From Paenibacillus cellulositrophicus (lineage in GTDB: Bacteria; Bacillota; Bacilli; Paenibacillales; Paenibacillaceae), in NCBI RefSeq assembly GCF_009363095.1, contig NZ_CP045295.1, forward strand, positions 3,956,001-4,020,000: a stretch of DNA of 64,000 nucleotides. The letters are read 5' to 3'. A program made the translations under genes and the position numbers. The notes under the pieces are model-generated. The model was not told the DNA's origin. It worked only from the letters and a program-made list of their open reading frames with translations, and did not search any database. Below, in pieces: positions 40,254 through 48,935 of this stretch (within the stretch, counting starts at the first letter, position 1; each line of letters starts with the position of its first letter).

Positions 40254-41129
40254 ATGAAAGACCAAACGCCGACACGACGCATTGAAGCAGGCTATCTCAT
40301 CCTTGTGTTGGTCATCATGATTCAGGAGCTGCTTATTTTTCTCAAGGTATATGCAGATCAAGCCTATACCACTCCGGAGCTGCTGTTCAGTCTGGGGACA
40401 TTGGCTGCGCTGCTGATCGGCTTCTTTATGCCGGTCGGCGTCACGGCAGTGGCCGTCTTCTTTTATCTTGTGAGTTATTTTGTGTGGCTGAACACTTATG
40501 CACATGTGGATATCTTATCTTTCTCATGGCTGCTGCTCGTTCCCGCCAACATGATTCTGGCCTCCGTGATTCATTCCGGGTTGATCCGCAACCGGAGACT
40601 GATCGAGCGGCTGGAGGATTTGAAGGACATGAGCCCGCAGCTGGACCTCGATACGTCCCTCGGGAACAAGCTGTCCCTGGAGGATGCCGTCATCAAACAC
40701 TCCAATCTCGCCAAGCGTTATCCGCAGCGTTACGACTTCTGTATGGCGATGTTTAAAATCGAATTTTTGCCGCTCGTCAAAGAGTCGCTCGGTTCCAGGC
40801 GGTATGCCCGGCTGCTGCTCGAGTTATCGCACACGATCCAGAAGCAGATCCGCTACGAAGATTATAAATTTTTCATCGACCAAGGGCGCTTTGTGGTCTT
40901 GTATCCGATGACGAATCAGGAGCATTTGCAGCAGCTCACCGCCCGGATTAAACAGGCTATGATGAATGTTGAAGCTGTCGACCGGAGCGGGAGCCCGCTG
41001 AAGCTCGTCGTCCGCACGGGGGCGCTCGTGTTCCAGCCGGAGCAGTTCAGCAAATATGAACATATCGATGCGGTCATTGCCGCTTTGGAGCGCAATACGG
41101 AGACCGATCTGATCGGTGAGTATGTATAA
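40254..41129 (+). CDS. Membrane protein with degenerate GGDEF domain (YdaK-like)
   Basis: 291 residues. Four hydrophobic helices (about 12-112) are followed by a cytosolic domain (130-288) with GGDEF-like spacing (MAMFKIEFLPLVKESLG, then FFIDQGRFVVLYPM where the GG(D/E)EF motif should be), but without the GGDEF residues, so it cannot be an active diguanylate cyclase. It resembles YdaK, a c-di-GMP receptor that drives exopolysaccharide synthesis with the glycosyltransferase YdaM; here a YdaM-like gene follows. ATG 40254 is preferred to 40248 because of the spacing from GGAAGG. c-di-GMP binding is inferred. Confidence 0.78.
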   Translation: MKDQTPTRRIEAGYLILVLVIMIQELLIFLKVYADQAYTTPELLFSLGTLAALLIGFFMPVGVTAVAVFFYLVSYFVWLNTYAHVDILSFSWLLLVPANMILASVIHSGLIRNRRLIERLEDLKDMSPQLDLDTSLGNKLSLEDAVIKHSNLAKRYPQRYDFCMAMFKIEFLPLVKESLGSRRYARLLLELSHTIQKQIRYEDYKFFIDQGRFVVLYPMTNQEHLQQLTARIKQAMMNVEAVDRSGSPLKLVVRTGALVFQPEQFSKYEHIDAVIAALERNTETDLIGEYV

Positions 41130-41150
41130 AAAGAAGGGAGGGGCGCCCGC

Positions 41151-41294
41151 ATGTCGTATGCCCAATGGTTTATACCTGTATGTATCGGCGTCAGCATCCT
41201 TTTTGCCGCAGCGGTGCTGGTGCTGACAATCGCCACGCTGATGTTCCGGGCCAAGGTTAATAAAAAATACGATCGGGGGAATTTCAGTGGCTGA
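41151..41294 (+). CDS. 47-residue single-span membrane peptide in the exopolysaccharide operon
   Basis: A short ORF, ATG 41151 with GAAGGGAGGGG upstream. Residues 7-32 form one hydrophobic helix (FIPVCIGVSILF...), followed by a basic tail (RAKVNKKYDRGNFSG). Its last eight bases overlap the glycosyltransferase gene, so translation is probably coupled. No family is recognised. The position between a c-di-GMP-receptor-like protein and a polysaccharide synthase suggests a small accessory subunit. Confidence 0.7.
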   Translation: MSYAQWFIPVCIGVSILFAAAVLVLTIATLMFRAKVNKKYDRGNFSG

Positions 41295-42582
41295 CGTCAT
41301 CCTGCTCCTGTCGATCGTATCGATCTGGATCGCCGTGCTGGAGTCGATTGTCATCATGTCCGGGGCGATCCGGTTTGTGTACAGGCAGAACCGAAGGGTT
41401 CTGGTGCGCAGCGGGCAATTGGACGATTTTCCGACCGTAACGGTGATGGTCCCCGCCCATAATGAAGAGTTGGTCATTACCGCGACAGTGGAGCATATTC
41501 TGCAGCTGTATTATCCCCCGGACAAGGTCCAGATCATCGTGATCGCCGATAACTGCACCGACCGCACCGCGGACAAGCTGAAGGCACTGAAGGCCAGAAC
41601 CAGCTATAAAGACAGGGACCTGCTCATTTTGGAAAGAACCGGCACCGGTGGAAAATCCGGAGCTCTGAATGATGCGATGAAGGAAGCCACCGGCGATTGG
41701 ATTTGCATCTATGACGCTGATGCCGCACCCGAGCATAACGCCCTCTACTTTCTGATTCAGAAAGCCATGGAGCAGCCTGAGCGCTACGGTGCGGTGTTCG
41801 GACGCAACAAAGCGCGCAACCGCGGGCAGAACCTGCTGTCGCAATTCATCAACCTGGAGCTGATCACGATCCAGCGGGTGCATCATACTGGTCTGTGGGA
41901 GCTGTTCGGTCTGGGAACGATCCCCGGGACCAATTTTATCGTCAAACGCTCGCTTATGGAGGATATCGGGGGATGGGATGAGCACGCCATCACGGAAGAC
42001 ACGGCGGTGTCCTTCGAAATTTTGGGCCGCGGCCAGCTGATTGCGCTCGCACCGCAGGCCGAAGCCTATCAGCAGGAGCCGGAAAGGCTCGACGTCTACA
42101 TGAAGCAGCGCCAGCGCTGGGCCAAAGGGAATTACAAGGTGGTCGTGGACAATATCCACCAGCTGTTTAATCGGAGCAGCTGGCGGATCAAGCTGCACGT
42201 GCTTTATTATGCCGCAAGTTACTTTTGGTTCATGGTGGCGATTATCGTTTCCGACCTCATTTTTATCGTCAACCTCGTGTACCAGATCATTGCGCTCTTT
42301 CACCCGGATACGGTATCTCCGTTCCAATTCAGCAGTGACCTGTATGTGTATCTGGTCATCGCCTGGGCTCTGATGTACTACATTTATGTTCTTCAGATCA
42401 ACCTGGCACTGGCCACCGATATCGGACAGAGCAACGTCAGGAACTTCATCCTGTCCTGTGCGTCTTACTTTACGTATGCCCAGCTGTTTCTGGTCATTTC
42501 GCTGCTGGCCTTCTGGTCGATGATCGTCGATAAAGTGACGGGCAGGCAGAGCAAATGGTATAAAACCAAGCGCTTTGGATAG
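41287..42582 (+). CDS. Family-2 glycosyltransferase, processive membrane polysaccharide synthase (YdaM-like)
   Basis: 431 residues. N-terminal helix (4-25), GT2 catalytic domain, and C-terminal helices (about 305-335 and 350-425). The processive-synthase motifs are present: substrate Asp in IADNCTDRT, D143-A-D145 metal motif, T236-E237-D238, and Q274-R-Q-R-W278. These define cellulose/hyaluronan-synthase-like enzymes. The GTG start overlaps the upstream small gene. With the YdaK-like protein it forms a probable c-di-GMP-responsive exopolysaccharide unit; no hydrolase or export gene is in the cluster. The sugar is unknown. Confidence 0.92.
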   Translation: MADVILLLSIVSIWIAVLESIVIMSGAIRFVYRQNRRVLVRSGQLDDFPTVTVMVPAHNEELVITATVEHILQLYYPPDKVQIIVIADNCTDRTADKLKALKARTSYKDRDLLILERTGTGGKSGALNDAMKEATGDWICIYDADAAPEHNALYFLIQKAMEQPERYGAVFGRNKARNRGQNLLSQFINLELITIQRVHHTGLWELFGLGTIPGTNFIVKRSLMEDIGGWDEHAITEDTAVSFEILGRGQLIALAPQAEAYQQEPERLDVYMKQRQRWAKGNYKVVVDNIHQLFNRSSWRIKLHVLYYAASYFWFMVAIIVSDLIFIVNLVYQIIALFHPDTVSPFQFSSDLYVYLVIAWALMYYIYVLQINLALATDIGQSNVRNFILSCASYFTYAQLFLVISLLAFWSMIVDKVTGRQSKWYKTKRFG

Positions 42583-42652
42583 GCGGCTCTCACCATTGCC
42601 CAGCTGCGGCATATAATGGACCGACCGGTGCCTACAGAAAGGAGATCACGCC

Positions 42653-43021
42653 ATGAGTTATCCCTCGTACGGTGGATGGTGTCCCCATTATTACCCGCGG
42701 CCCTATTACTATTCATGGATTCGTGAATACCCGCAGATCAAGACCGATACCCTCAACCAGTCCATTCAGGGATATTATTCGCTGATGGAGGAGGGCTACA
42801 AAATTCTTAACAGGCTGTCGGACCATGCCTTTGCCGTTCAGGTGATGACAGCCGCCCAGGCCGGCAACAAGCAGGAGGTGGACCGGCTGATGAAGTCGAT
42901 CAGCAGCCAGTCGAAGATTTCGTCCGAGTTTTCTCCGAGCGGAATCGGGATTACCGTCGACCCGTTAGTTGAGACCGACCCTTGCTGCAAACTGGCCATG
43001 TTCCTGAAATGGGGAAAATAA
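42653..43021 (+). CDS. Hypothetical protein, Tyr/Pro-rich N-terminus
   Basis: 122 residues. The N-terminus (1-28) is Tyr/Pro/Trp-rich, the middle helical (QSIQGYYSLMEEGYKILNRLSDHA, in parts), and the end holds GIGITVDPL then DPCCKLAMFLKW, a pattern I have seen in uncharacterised Bacillales proteins but cannot name. AAAGGAGAT precedes the ATG. Tyr-rich small proteins in sporeformers are often coat-associated; that is a guess. Confidence 0.75.
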   Translation: MSYPSYGGWCPHYYPRPYYYSWIREYPQIKTDTLNQSIQGYYSLMEEGYKILNRLSDHAFAVQVMTAAQAGNKQEVDRLMKSISSQSKISSEFSPSGIGITVDPLVETDPCCKLAMFLKWGK

Positions 43022-43065
43022 ACACACTGAACGGCATATGTAAGGATCATTCCATTTCCACTGGC

Positions 43066-43097
43066 AGCCCGGAACCTTCGTGTTTCGGGCTTATTTG
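43066..43097 (+). terminator. Terminator after the Tyr/Pro-rich protein gene
   Basis: AGCCCGGAAC pairs with GTTTCGGGCTT around a 6-base loop, followed by TTATTT. Confidence 0.7.
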
Positions 43098-43299
43098 ACG
43101 TTCTATGCGGAGTTCACAAACAGCCGGGCCTCCTGATTTGTGCTGCCTTCGCCAAACGGAGTGCTGTACCCCCGTGTTCCTGTAGTATACTTAAGTTTAA
43201 CGGAAGAATGTAACGGACAACCTGTTCGGCAATAGCACGGAATGACAGGATTTTGGCGAATGACGGGGTTATGATGACTTACGAGGAGTGATCGGATAT

Positions 43300-44160
43300 A
43301 TGGCATGGGTAGAATCGCTGCAGCGGGCAATCGATTATATGGAGGACCACCTCTCCGAGGACATTACTATCGAGGAGATCGCGAAGCAGGCGCATTCGTC
43401 GCCGTTTCACTTTCAGCGGACCTTTACGCTGCTGACCGACATTACGATTGGCGATTATCTTCGGCGCAGGCGGCTGTCTCTCGCGGCGAAGGAGCTGACG
43501 GGAACGGATACCAAAATTATCGACCTTGCCTGCAAATACGGGTACGACACTCCCGAGGCGTTCTCGAAAGCTTTTCGCAAGCAGCACGGCGTTACCCCGA
43601 CGGAAGCGCGGAAAGGGATCGGGAAGCTGCAATTTTATAACCGCCTGGTCATCCAGGTGAGTCTGAAAGGAGCCGAACCGGTGAAATATCATATTGTGGA
43701 GAGAGAAGCGTTCCAGGTCGTTGGAGTCAAGCGGGCCTTTTCCTATGAAAATGGCCAGAACCTCGAGGGGATTCCGAAGATGTGGCAGGAGGTTCACCAG
43801 AACGGGGTCAACGACCTGTTGTTCCGCGTGAACAGCGGTCAGATCAAGGGTGTGCTCGGCGTATGCGTCGATCAGGGCCCGGTGAGATCGAAGGAGATGG
43901 ACTACTGGATTGCGACCGAATGCGACCAGGAGGTGCCGGAAGGCTTGGAGAAGCTGGACATCCCAGCATCCAAATGGGCCGTGTTCGAAGTGCGCGGCCC
44001 GATGCCGGACGCGATGCAGAGCGCCTGGAAGCGGATTTTCTCCGAATGGTTTCCGTCCAGCGGGTACGAGTATACCGGCACCGCCGAGCTGGAGGTTTAT
44101 ACAGACGAGGATCCTTCCAGTCCGGACCTGTATTCGGAAATTTGGATTCCGGTGAAGTAA
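43300..44160 (+). CDS. AraC-family regulator with GyrI-like effector domain
   Basis: 286 residues. AraC double HTH at 1-105 (IEEIAKQAHSSPFHFQRTF, then PEAFSKAFRKQHGVTP). A GyrI-like/SOUL-type small-molecule domain fills 125-286 (YHIVEREAFQVVGVKR, then DYWIATECD, ASKWAVFEVRGPMPDAMQ, AELEVYTDED). This Rob/SoxS-like layout is common for regulators responding to hydrophobic compounds. The ATG 43300 follows GAGGAG nine bases upstream. No adjoining target gene is evident. Confidence 0.92.
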   Translation: MAWVESLQRAIDYMEDHLSEDITIEEIAKQAHSSPFHFQRTFTLLTDITIGDYLRRRRLSLAAKELTGTDTKIIDLACKYGYDTPEAFSKAFRKQHGVTPTEARKGIGKLQFYNRLVIQVSLKGAEPVKYHIVEREAFQVVGVKRAFSYENGQNLEGIPKMWQEVHQNGVNDLLFRVNSGQIKGVLGVCVDQGPVRSKEMDYWIATECDQEVPEGLEKLDIPASKWAVFEVRGPMPDAMQSAWKRIFSEWFPSSGYEYTGTAELEVYTDEDPSSPDLYSEIWIPVK

Positions 44161-44185
44161 CGATTTGTATAATCGCTCCAGCCCA

Positions 44186-44217
44186 AACAAGGCCGCCTCT
44201 TTAGAGGTGGCCTTGTT
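44186..44217. terminator. Bidirectional terminator between AraC and bdhA
   Basis: AACAAGGCCGCCTC pairs with GAGGTGGCCTTGTT (one mismatch-type G-T) between converging genes. Confidence 0.8.
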
Positions 44218-44262
44218 GATGTTGTGCCAGTGAAAAAGCAATCGTTGATTTCCGGCCTGCCG

Positions 44263-45312
44263 TTACGGCTGGATTTTGGTCAAAATTTTAGCCTGGCTTT
44301 TGTCCTGGATCAGCAGCTCGAAGCCCTCCTCAATGAGGTTGTCCAGCGCGATTTTCTTCGTGATCACCTGCTTGACGTCCAGTGTACCGTTTGCGATCAA
44401 TGAAATAATCTCAGGGAAAATGTGGCGGTAGGCCAGGATGGCGGTAACGCTCGCTTCCTTCACCATCAGCTGCATCAGATCAATGCTGGCCGGTTTGGCG
44501 AACGCCGCGATCACGACAACCTCACCGCCCTTCTTGACCGTGCTCACGGCATTGGTGAACGTCGGCTGGGCGCCTGCCGCTTCAAAGGCCACGTCCACGC
44601 CGGTGCCGGTCAATGCGAGGATTTCCTCCTCGGTGTTCTGGCGGGCCCCGTTAATGATCGCCGTCGCACCGATCTCCTGAGCCTTTGCCAGCCGCTCATC
44701 CGAGACGTCCACCGCGATGATTTGGGCTGCGCCGGCGGCCTTGGCGGACAGAATGGTAAGGAGACCAATCGGCCCGACACCGAACACGGCCACCTTGTCG
44801 CCGACCTTCATGCGGCTGCTGCGCACGGCGTGGAAGGCAACGGCGGTAGGCTCCACCAGCGCGCCTTCCTCCAGCGACACGTGAGCGGGCAGCTTATGCA
44901 CCATATACGGCTGAACGATGGCATATTCGGCAAAGCCGCCGTTAGCGTTCAGGCCGATGAACCCGAAGCGTTCGCACTGGTTATACCGGCCCTGGCGGCA
45001 GTATTCGCATTCCCCGCAGTAGATCAGCGGCTCAATCGTGACCCGGTCGCCCACGCTGACGTTCGTCACGCCATCGCCGACCTCGGCAACCGTACCCGCG
45101 AATTCATGCCCCAGCGTAAGCGGTGCCATTTCTCCGGAAATCGGGTGCGGCGCTCCGGTCTGTACACCGATACCGTGATGGTACGCATGCAAGTCGCTGC
45201 CGCAGATGCCTGTCCATTCCACCTTGACCTTCACTTGCCCAGGATTCACGACGGGTTCCTCGACGTTTTCGATTCTTACGTCTTTCATTCCATGCCAAAC
45301 GGCTGCTTTCAT
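44263..45312 (-). CDS. bdhA: (R,R)-2,3-butanediol dehydrogenase / zinc alcohol dehydrogenase
   Basis: A 349-residue zinc-dependent medium-chain dehydrogenase. Catalytic zinc ligands C37 (GICGSDLH) and H69-E70 (GHEF) and the structural zinc set C99, C102, C105 and C113 are complete. The NAD-binding GVGPIGLL is near 178. Sequence style and the insertion APHPISGEMAPLTLGHE match BdhA of Bacillales, which reduces acetoin to 2,3-butanediol. It is divergent from a LysR regulator, its probable controller. A broader polyol or alcohol substrate range is possible. Confidence 0.9.
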   Translation of the reverse strand: MKAAVWHGMKDVRIENVEEPVVNPGQVKVKVEWTGICGSDLHAYHHGIGVQTGAPHPISGEMAPLTLGHEFAGTVAEVGDGVTNVSVGDRVTIEPLIYCGECEYCRQGRYNQCERFGFIGLNANGGFAEYAIVQPYMVHKLPAHVSLEEGALVEPTAVAFHAVRSSRMKVGDKVAVFGVGPIGLLTILSAKAAGAAQIIAVDVSDERLAKAQEIGATAIINGARQNTEEEILALTGTGVDVAFEAAGAQPTFTNAVSTVKKGGEVVVIAAFAKPASIDLMQLMVKEASVTAILAYRHIFPEIISLIANGTLDVKQVITKKIALDNLIEEGFELLIQDKSQAKILTKIQP

Positions 45313-45413
45313 ATCTATATCTCTCCTTGTCCAAGAAGTGGATGATGGGAATTCTCCCTTGCCATAAGCCGGGCAAAGGGACCTTACCCCTTTATTGTAC
45401 TCTCGGATTATGT

Positions 45414-45427
45414 TTAAATAAATTTAA
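45414..45427. promoter_or_regulatory. AT-rich dyad between bdhA and lysR
   Basis: TTAAAT-AA-ATTTAA lies midway between the divergent genes and may be the LysR recognition site. A candidate bdhA -10 box (TACAAT on the minus strand) lies at 45394-45399. Confidence 0.45.
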
Positions 45428-45479
45428 TTGTGGTTACCTTAACTTAAGCTAGACTTATATAAAGAAGGAGATATGCTCG

Positions 45480-46391
45480 TTGAATATCGATCAGCTGTCT
45501 TATGTGGTGGAGGTTGCCCGCGTGAACTCGCTTGCCGAGGCAGCGGGAAATCTGCATATTACCCAATCGGCGGTCAGCCAGGCGATCACAAGCCTGGAGC
45601 ATGAGCTGGGTCTGAAGCTGTTCAAGCGCTCCCGGCTGGGCACGTTTCCGACGGCCGAGGGCCAGAGCCTCATCAAAAAGATGACGGAAGCGGCCAAAAT
45701 GATCCAGGAGATTCGGCTGGAAGCGGAGCACCGGACGCAAATGCTGAACGGCGAGCTGCGGCTGGCCACGATGCCCGCTGAAATGGCCGCGCTGGTCAAG
45801 GTTATTTCCCTGCTGCGCAGTGAGCATCCCGGGCTTCAATTTGAAATATCGGAGAAGGGTTCCAAGGAGATCATCAGCGATATCCGGCATGATCTGGTGG
45901 ACCTTGGCTTTGTAGGTCTGCCGGAAAGCATGCTGCGTCAGGAGGGTCTTGCGTTCGAAGCGGTGTATACGGGCAAATTGATGATTGCTGTACCGCGCGT
46001 CTCTCCGCTCGCCGCCCGCAAATCGCTGACGCCTGAGGAAGTCCGCAGGCAGTGGTTTGCGCTGTATAAGGACGATTATGTCGAAGCATACATCAAGGAA
46101 TTTACCCGCCAGTTCGGACCCGTGCAGGTCCTGTTCAAGACCAATAACGGCGGAGCCGTGCAGAGCGCATTGCAGGAGGGTCTCGCCGTGACGGTGGGGC
46201 ATGATTATTCCTTTTACAGCTTAGGCGGACCACTCCGCGACAACCTCGTCATGCTGGATGTTGAAGGCTTCGTCCAGGAGCCGGTCCACTTTGGATGGAT
46301 TTGGTCGGAAAGCCGGAAGCGGCCGGCGTATGAGTATATTATCGACCGTTTTAAGCATGAATCCCGTTTTGGAGGTTGGAGAAGCCAATGA
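45480..46391 (+). CDS. LysR-type transcriptional regulator
   Basis: 303 residues with an N-terminal winged HTH (1-60, NSLAEAAGNLHITQSAVSQAITSLE) and an effector-binding domain. The start is TTG 45480, nine bases after AAGGAGAT. The divergent arrangement with bdhA suggests that it controls acetoin/butanediol metabolism, as AlsR does for alsSD, but it is not adjacent to als genes. Its end overlaps the start of the alkyltransferase-like gene by four bases. Confidence 0.92.
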   Translation: MNIDQLSYVVEVARVNSLAEAAGNLHITQSAVSQAITSLEHELGLKLFKRSRLGTFPTAEGQSLIKKMTEAAKMIQEIRLEAEHRTQMLNGELRLATMPAEMAALVKVISLLRSEHPGLQFEISEKGSKEIISDIRHDLVDLGFVGLPESMLRQEGLAFEAVYTGKLMIAVPRVSPLAARKSLTPEEVRRQWFALYKDDYVEAYIKEFTRQFGPVQVLFKTNNGGAVQSALQEGLAVTVGHDYSFYSLGGPLRDNLVMLDVEGFVQEPVHFGWIWSESRKRPAYEYIIDRFKHESRFGGWRSQ

Positions 46392-46708
46392 CGCCTTTTA
46401 CGATGAACGTCATCCACATTATTCAAAATATACCGGAGGGCCGCGTGATGACCTACGGGCAAATCGCCGAGCTGGCGGGGAGCCGGAGAGCGGCAAGGCA
46501 GGTCGTGCGCATTCTTCATTCCTTGGGCAGGAAGCACCGTCTTCCCTGGCACCGGGTCGTCAACGCGAAAGGCGAGATCGCCCTTGTGGAGGAGGAGCCG
46601 CGCATGCTGCAAATTCTGTATTTGAAGGGCGAGGGGGTAGAGGTCGATGCCGAGGGACGGATTGACTTGGAGGCATACCGCTATCATCCGGAGCCTGGGG
46701 CAGACTGA
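46388..46708 (+). CDS. Alkyltransferase-like (ATL) DNA repair protein
   Basis: A 106-residue protein of the MGMT C-terminal fold. The MGMT active-site motif PCHRV is replaced by PWHRV at residues 53-57 (Trp54 instead of Cys), the hallmark of ATL proteins, which bind O6-alkylguanine without methyl transfer and channel it to nucleotide excision repair. The DNA-binding element MTYGQIAELAG and the Arg finger are kept. The ATG 46388 lies behind GGAGAAG; TTG 46376 is an alternative. It overlaps the LysR gene. It is the third alkylation-repair gene in the window after alkC and ada. Confidence 0.93.
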   Translation: MTPFTMNVIHIIQNIPEGRVMTYGQIAELAGSRRAARQVVRILHSLGRKHRLPWHRVVNAKGEIALVEEEPRMLQILYLKGEGVEVDAEGRIDLEAYRYHPEPGAD

Positions 46709-46793
46709 GGCCTTGCCACAGACTCCCTCCCTTCCAATAAGTGTAGCGGGGGGCGCTTTCCCGATGGATGAAGGGTAAATACGGCCGGGACAT

Positions 46794-47702
46794 TCAGGAG
46801 GAAGCGAGCAATGCGCCCAGCTCTTTTTGATATTGCAAGAATCGGTCTGTAGAGGGGATGACCCGTGCGGCAGACTGGATCCCGCCGATTTTGATGCTTC
46901 GGACGACGGGATACGGTGCAGACAGCAGTGCATGCAGTAGGGAGAGATCCGGAGCGCTAAGCTGCCGGTGCCGCTGGTAATATTCGACGGCGCGCAGCAT
47001 TCCGCCCGCGTTCCAGGTAAAATTGCGGTGGAGAATGTGGGCTAAGTCTTTCATTCGCACATGCTGTGAGCTGTTTTCAAAGTCAATCAGATGCAGCTTT
47101 CCCCGCTTAGCTTTAATCAAGTTGGGATAATTATAATCTCCATGAATAAAAGCAGATGCCTGCTGCTCCGCTGTCATCGCCGCAAGAACGGCGGGCTCTC
47201 GCAGCCGGCTGATCACTTCTTCGCAAGGAGGGACTAAGTGTCGCGTATTTTCGTAGTACCCAAGCAGGTCCTTATAATCCGAGACATCTTTCTCCAAGTC
47301 GAAATAACGAATTCTAGAGGCGGGGGCCTCCCCTGCAGGAAAGCCTTCGGCGGCAGCGTGAAACCTGGCCAACGCACGTAGACCTTTCCTCAAATCCGCT
47401 GCTGACCCAAAATCCGGCTGCCTTCCGTGCACCCAATTCGTCAGCATGTACACCGAGCCCTGATGGATCATGACCGGTGAAAGCACGGTTGTAGGGTATA
47501 CTTTTGGACTGCGGGTAAATCCCCGTTCGTCCAGGCAGGCAAAGACCCGGGCTATATAGAAGACTTCTTCCACTTGAACATCGTAGCCCTTCAAGCAGTA
47601 AGTACCCAGACGAGTCCGAATTCGGAACACGTCCTTCACCCGTCTGATTTCACGGATTCTCATGCCGTAGGTTTCTTCAATGCCGGTCCTGAAGTTCGTC
47701 AC
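46794..47702 (-). CDS. CotS-family spore coat kinase-like protein, copy 1
   Basis: About 302 residues with an aminoglycoside-phosphotransferase/CotS fold. It has a hydrophobic strand with YMLTNWVHGRQP (hinge), the catalytic-loop motif FIHGDYNYPNLI with Asp and Asn, and the metal-binding LIDFENS. CotS-type proteins are incorporated into the spore coat. The GTG 47702 lies eight bases after AAGGGG; ATG 47708 and GTG 47711 are alternatives. The upstream gene encodes a related protein; the pair is probably one transcription unit. Confidence 0.85.
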   Translation of the reverse strand: MTNFRTGIEETYGMRIREIRRVKDVFRIRTRLGTYCLKGYDVQVEEVFYIARVFACLDERGFTRSPKVYPTTVLSPVMIHQGSVYMLTNWVHGRQPDFGSAADLRKGLRALARFHAAAEGFPAGEAPASRIRYFDLEKDVSDYKDLLGYYENTRHLVPPCEEVISRLREPAVLAAMTAEQQASAFIHGDYNYPNLIKAKRGKLHLIDFENSSQHVRMKDLAHILHRNFTWNAGGMLRAVEYYQRHRQLSAPDLSLLHALLSAPYPVVRSIKIGGIQSAARVIPSTDRFLQYQKELGALLASS

Positions 47703-47718
47703 AAACATCACCCCTTGG

Positions 47719-48720
47719 TTATAGATTTGCCCACCTGCTCATGTATTCCATCGCCTGACGCCTGAGCACCCAGGTCTGGTCCATGGTCTTCAGCATCTCG
47801 GCGCTTCTGTTGCTCCGTGGGAACCGGACGGCATACCAGGCTTCCCGCGGCAAGCCGTATAATGCCGTGACCAATTTTCGTTCCGGTGGGCTTAAGGGCC
47901 GGATCCCTTCGTATCCCCTAAGAAAAGCCTCTATGAATGCGGTATTAAACCCGGTCGTATTCATGATCGTCTTGGCCGTATCCGCATAGGTGGAGCCGAC
48001 TCTGATAAAATCCCAGTCTATAATATGAAGACGCTCGTCATTTGCGATAATGACATTCGGCGGCGTGATATCGCCGTGAATTAAGGCCGGATTAGCCTTT
48101 TCCTGGGTGCAAAGCCGCGAAATATCCGGATGGCGGATTTCGGACCATGCCTCATCAGAGAAGCGTTTCCAAGCCGCGCCGTATTGCTTGATCGTTCTTC
48201 GGAGCGCCGGATTCGCGGAAGCAGCTTGAACCATGTTTTTCCGCAGATAACGATCCTTGACTTTCCACAGCCGAACTTGCTCCAAGGTAGCCGATTTCGG
48301 TGTTGGCGGCAGCCCGCAGCGGAGGGTGTGAAGCTTTGCCAGGGCATGGCCCAGCTGCTCACAATCCTGCTCCGTCCCCATCGGCCGTCCATGAATCCAC
48401 TCCGTCATATAATAAGGCTGCCCCTGGCGCATGACCCACAGCTTTCCCGAGTCGGCAGGAAGCCAGTCCGGCATAAAGCCATAGTCGTTGTTCATTAACA
48501 GACGAACATACTTTGCGGCTGATTTGATTTGGGCAGCCAGACCTGAGCGAAGGTGGGGATTCCGGTTATACGGCTTTAATGCAAACGTGCCCAGGTTCGT
48601 CTGGATCTGGATCACGGCGTTTTTCCGGTAAAGCGATGAGATAGGCGTGGAGCGAAGGGTTTGCAGACGGAAACGCCGGGAAATGCTGCGGATTTCCCTT
48701 TGACTCAGTAGATGTGACAT
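47719..48720 (-). CDS. CotS-family spore coat kinase-like protein, copy 2
   Basis: 333 residues, related to the downstream gene: hinge YYMTEWIHGRPM, catalytic loop LIHGDITPPNVI and metal motif HIIDWDF with following TYADTAKTI. The ATG 48720 follows GGAGGGAG; the frame to 48765 has no binding site. Such CotS/YtaA/YutH-type proteins often occur in clusters of two or more in Paenibacillus and are expressed in the mother cell. The kinase substrate is unknown. Confidence 0.87.
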   Translation of the reverse strand: MSHLLSQREIRSISRRFRLQTLRSTPISSLYRKNAVIQIQTNLGTFALKPYNRNPHLRSGLAAQIKSAAKYVRLLMNNDYGFMPDWLPADSGKLWVMRQGQPYYMTEWIHGRPMGTEQDCEQLGHALAKLHTLRCGLPPTPKSATLEQVRLWKVKDRYLRKNMVQAASANPALRRTIKQYGAAWKRFSDEAWSEIRHPDISRLCTQEKANPALIHGDITPPNVIIANDERLHIIDWDFIRVGSTYADTAKTIMNTTGFNTAFIEAFLRGYEGIRPLSPPERKLVTALYGLPREAWYAVRFPRSNRSAEMLKTMDQTWVLRRQAMEYMSRWANL

Positions 48721-48881
48721 GGGTGGGTCTCCCTCCGTTAGAAAGTAACTTAGACAGCAGCGCATGGTGTGGTGACCGTTGATTTTTTATCGTATTCTTT
48801 TTGTCATGAAAGGTATGGACATTCGCCTTGGATTTCGTAAAAGCTTATGGATTCCTGGAACGATGGATGCTGGCACAGGGG

Positions 48882-48913
48882 TTGACTTTCCACTTAAGGG
48901 AAAGCTTTATACT
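48882..48913 (+). promoter_or_regulatory. MerR-type promoter with 20-bp spacer and central dyad
   Basis: TTGACT (48882-48887) and TATACT (48908-48913) are separated by 20 bp, too long for unaided RNA polymerase. The spacer holds the dyad CTTTCC (48886-48891) / GGAAAG (48899-48904). This is the layout that MerR-family activators untwist. It lies 23 bp upstream of merR. Confidence 0.75.
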
Positions 48914-48935
48914 GGAGCGGAGAGGAGGCTGGGAA

